A DNA stretch of 40,834 bases. Origin: Lachnospiraceae bacterium (GTDB lineage: Bacteria > Bacillota_A > Clostridia > Lachnospirales > Lachnospiraceae). The stretch covers positions 1 through 40,834 of the forward strand of contig JAFXDD010000036.1 in the NCBI GenBank assembly GCA_017516285.1. The letters are read 5' to 3'. The stretch's first letter is position 1. Every line of letters begins with the position of its first letter. A program made the position numbers and the translations under genes. Of the stretch, positions 40,058-40,834 are shown piece by piece. Under the pieces are notes generated by a model, which was given only the letters and a program-made list of their open reading frames with translations, searched no databases and had not been told where the DNA came from.

Positions 40058-40834
40058 ATGGAGCAAATTTTTGCAAATGTATTTGCGACGCTGCTGATTG
40101 ATTGCAGGCAGCAGATGATTCCCATGGTAAATGAGGTGCATGGCACGGATTATACCGGGGAGGATGAGGTAGTGCTTTCCCATGAGGAGCATTATCTGAA
40201 AAATAACGAAGAGCTGGAAAAGCGAATAACGGACAGTCATTTTTCTGTAAAAAGAAAGGAAGAGCTGGAACGTTATCACTTTGAATGCCAGACGAAGCAG
40301 GACGCCAGTATGCCCAAGCGCATGGCAGAGTATGAACTGCCCATAGCACTGGAGCACAGTGAGGTGGAAGGCAATGTTATGAAAGTGAAGCTTCCTAGTG
40401 CCGCTGTATTGCAGTTACAATGCAGCCGGAATATGTCGGATGAATACAAAATACAGATTAGCACCTCGGAAGGTGAAGTGGTACATAAAGTCCGTATTAT
40501 GAAGCTAAACCACTATTCTGTGAGGGATATTTTCGAAAAAGGCTTATATTTATTAATTCCCTATCATATTTTAGTATACAAAAAGCGATTTATCGAGTAT
40601 AATAAGGATGAGGGAAAGCTTGTAAAGTTATTAAAGGTGTATGAGGAAATCCTTGCCAGACTGGAAGAAGCAATGGAAAAGGGCAGGATTGACGGACATG
40701 CCGTGTACACCATCATATTAATGAGCAGGCGCATCATAGAGCATGTAACAGCAGGATATGACAGAATAAGAGAAAGGTTAGGTGAAATCATGGGAGGAGT
40801 AGTATTGGATAATCCGGCCAGAGCAATTTTTGCA
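40058..40834 (+). CDS. Rpn-like / PD-(D/E)XK nuclease-like hypothetical protein, 3'-truncated by the window
   Basis: The frame is open from ATG 40058 to the last base (259 codons) with no stop, so the gene continues outside. The N-terminal part (MEQIFANVFATLLIDCRQQM, VNEVHGTDYTGEDEVVLS, KRITDSHFSV, YHFECQTKQDASMPKRMAEY) matches a family abundant in Lachnospiraceae. Its members look like Rpn/PD-(D/E)XK nucleases. The Asp of ITDSHF and the Glu and Gln of FECQTK would be catalytic. A helical C-terminal half follows. Such genes are often multicopy and near mobile elements. The function is not established. No strong Shine-Dalgarno sequence precedes it (AAAGG at 40042-40046 is distant). Confidence 0.7.
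   Translation, partial: MEQIFANVFATLLIDCRQQMIPMVNEVHGTDYTGEDEVVLSHEEHYLKNNEELEKRITDSHFSVKRKEELERYHFECQTKQDASMPKRMAEYELPIALEHSEVEGNVMKVKLPSAAVLQLQCSRNMSDEYKIQISTSEGEVVHKVRIMKLNHYSVRDIFEKGLYLLIPYHILVYKKRFIEYNKDEGKLVKLLKVYEEILARLEEAMEKGRIDGHAVYTIILMSRRIIEHVTAGYDRIRERLGEIMGGVVLDNPARAIFA

Noticed and set aside
1..40834. CRISPR arrays, tRNA or rRNA genes, and insertion sequences
   Set aside because: I looked for regularly spaced repeats, tRNA-like cloverleaves, rRNA signatures and transposase genes with terminal repeats and found none beyond the recombinase module described.

Overview
This window comes from a low-GC Firmicute, most likely a member of the Lachnospiraceae or a related Clostridia family. 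The evidence is the three-subunit proton-translocating transhydrogenase, a meso-diaminopimelate-type MurE, the Stp/PrkC/RsgA order, strong AGGAGG ribosome binding sites, and the style of the accessory proteins. This placement is an inference from gene content; no 16S rRNA gene is present.

Bases 1-25668 are ordinary core genome, almost all on the + strand. In order they are: the end of tsf; the pntAA-pntAB-pntB transhydrogenase; aroA and pheA (aromatic amino acids); maf; a Gph-like HAD phosphatase; a small acidic protein; then murE, priA, def, fmt, a membrane zinc peptidase, rsmB, rlmN, stp, prkC and rsgA. A lone MFS exporter lies on the - strand, followed by a GtrA-like protein, a HAD hydrolase, ychF and lgt. 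Many of these genes overlap or nearly touch, as expected of long operons.

Bases 25679-27136 look like a self-contained DNA inversion module. A full-length tyrosine recombinase lies between two 27-bp sites with identical 11-bp palindromic arms. Their asymmetric 5-bp spacers are exact reverse complements (TGTAT and ATACA), so the sites are in inverted orientation, which predicts inversion rather than excision. Near its left end the segment carries a good outward promoter that now points away from the downstream operon. After inversion it would point into that operon.

Bases 27238-39940 form one long co-directional cluster. It holds a CsoR/FrmR-family regulator, two S26B (SipW-type) signal peptidases and eight secreted proteins, of which six carry SipW/TasA-type signal segments. 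It ends at a strong hairpin. Three of the large secreted proteins fuse a TasA/camelysin-like head to different beta-helix or GLUG-like tails. The genes for the large secreted proteins are preceded by elaborate structured untranslated regions. One class, in three copies, has two stacked hairpins (A and B) with compensatory base changes. A second class, in two tandem copies, has pseudoknot potential and flanks a 34-codon open frame carrying a G10 tract. My reading is that this is a phase-variable biofilm-matrix or surface-fibre locus. The recombinase would decide whether the operon is on, and the RNA elements would tune the ratio of the matrix proteins. The last gene, cut by the window end, is an Rpn-like hypothetical protein typical of Lachnospiraceae.
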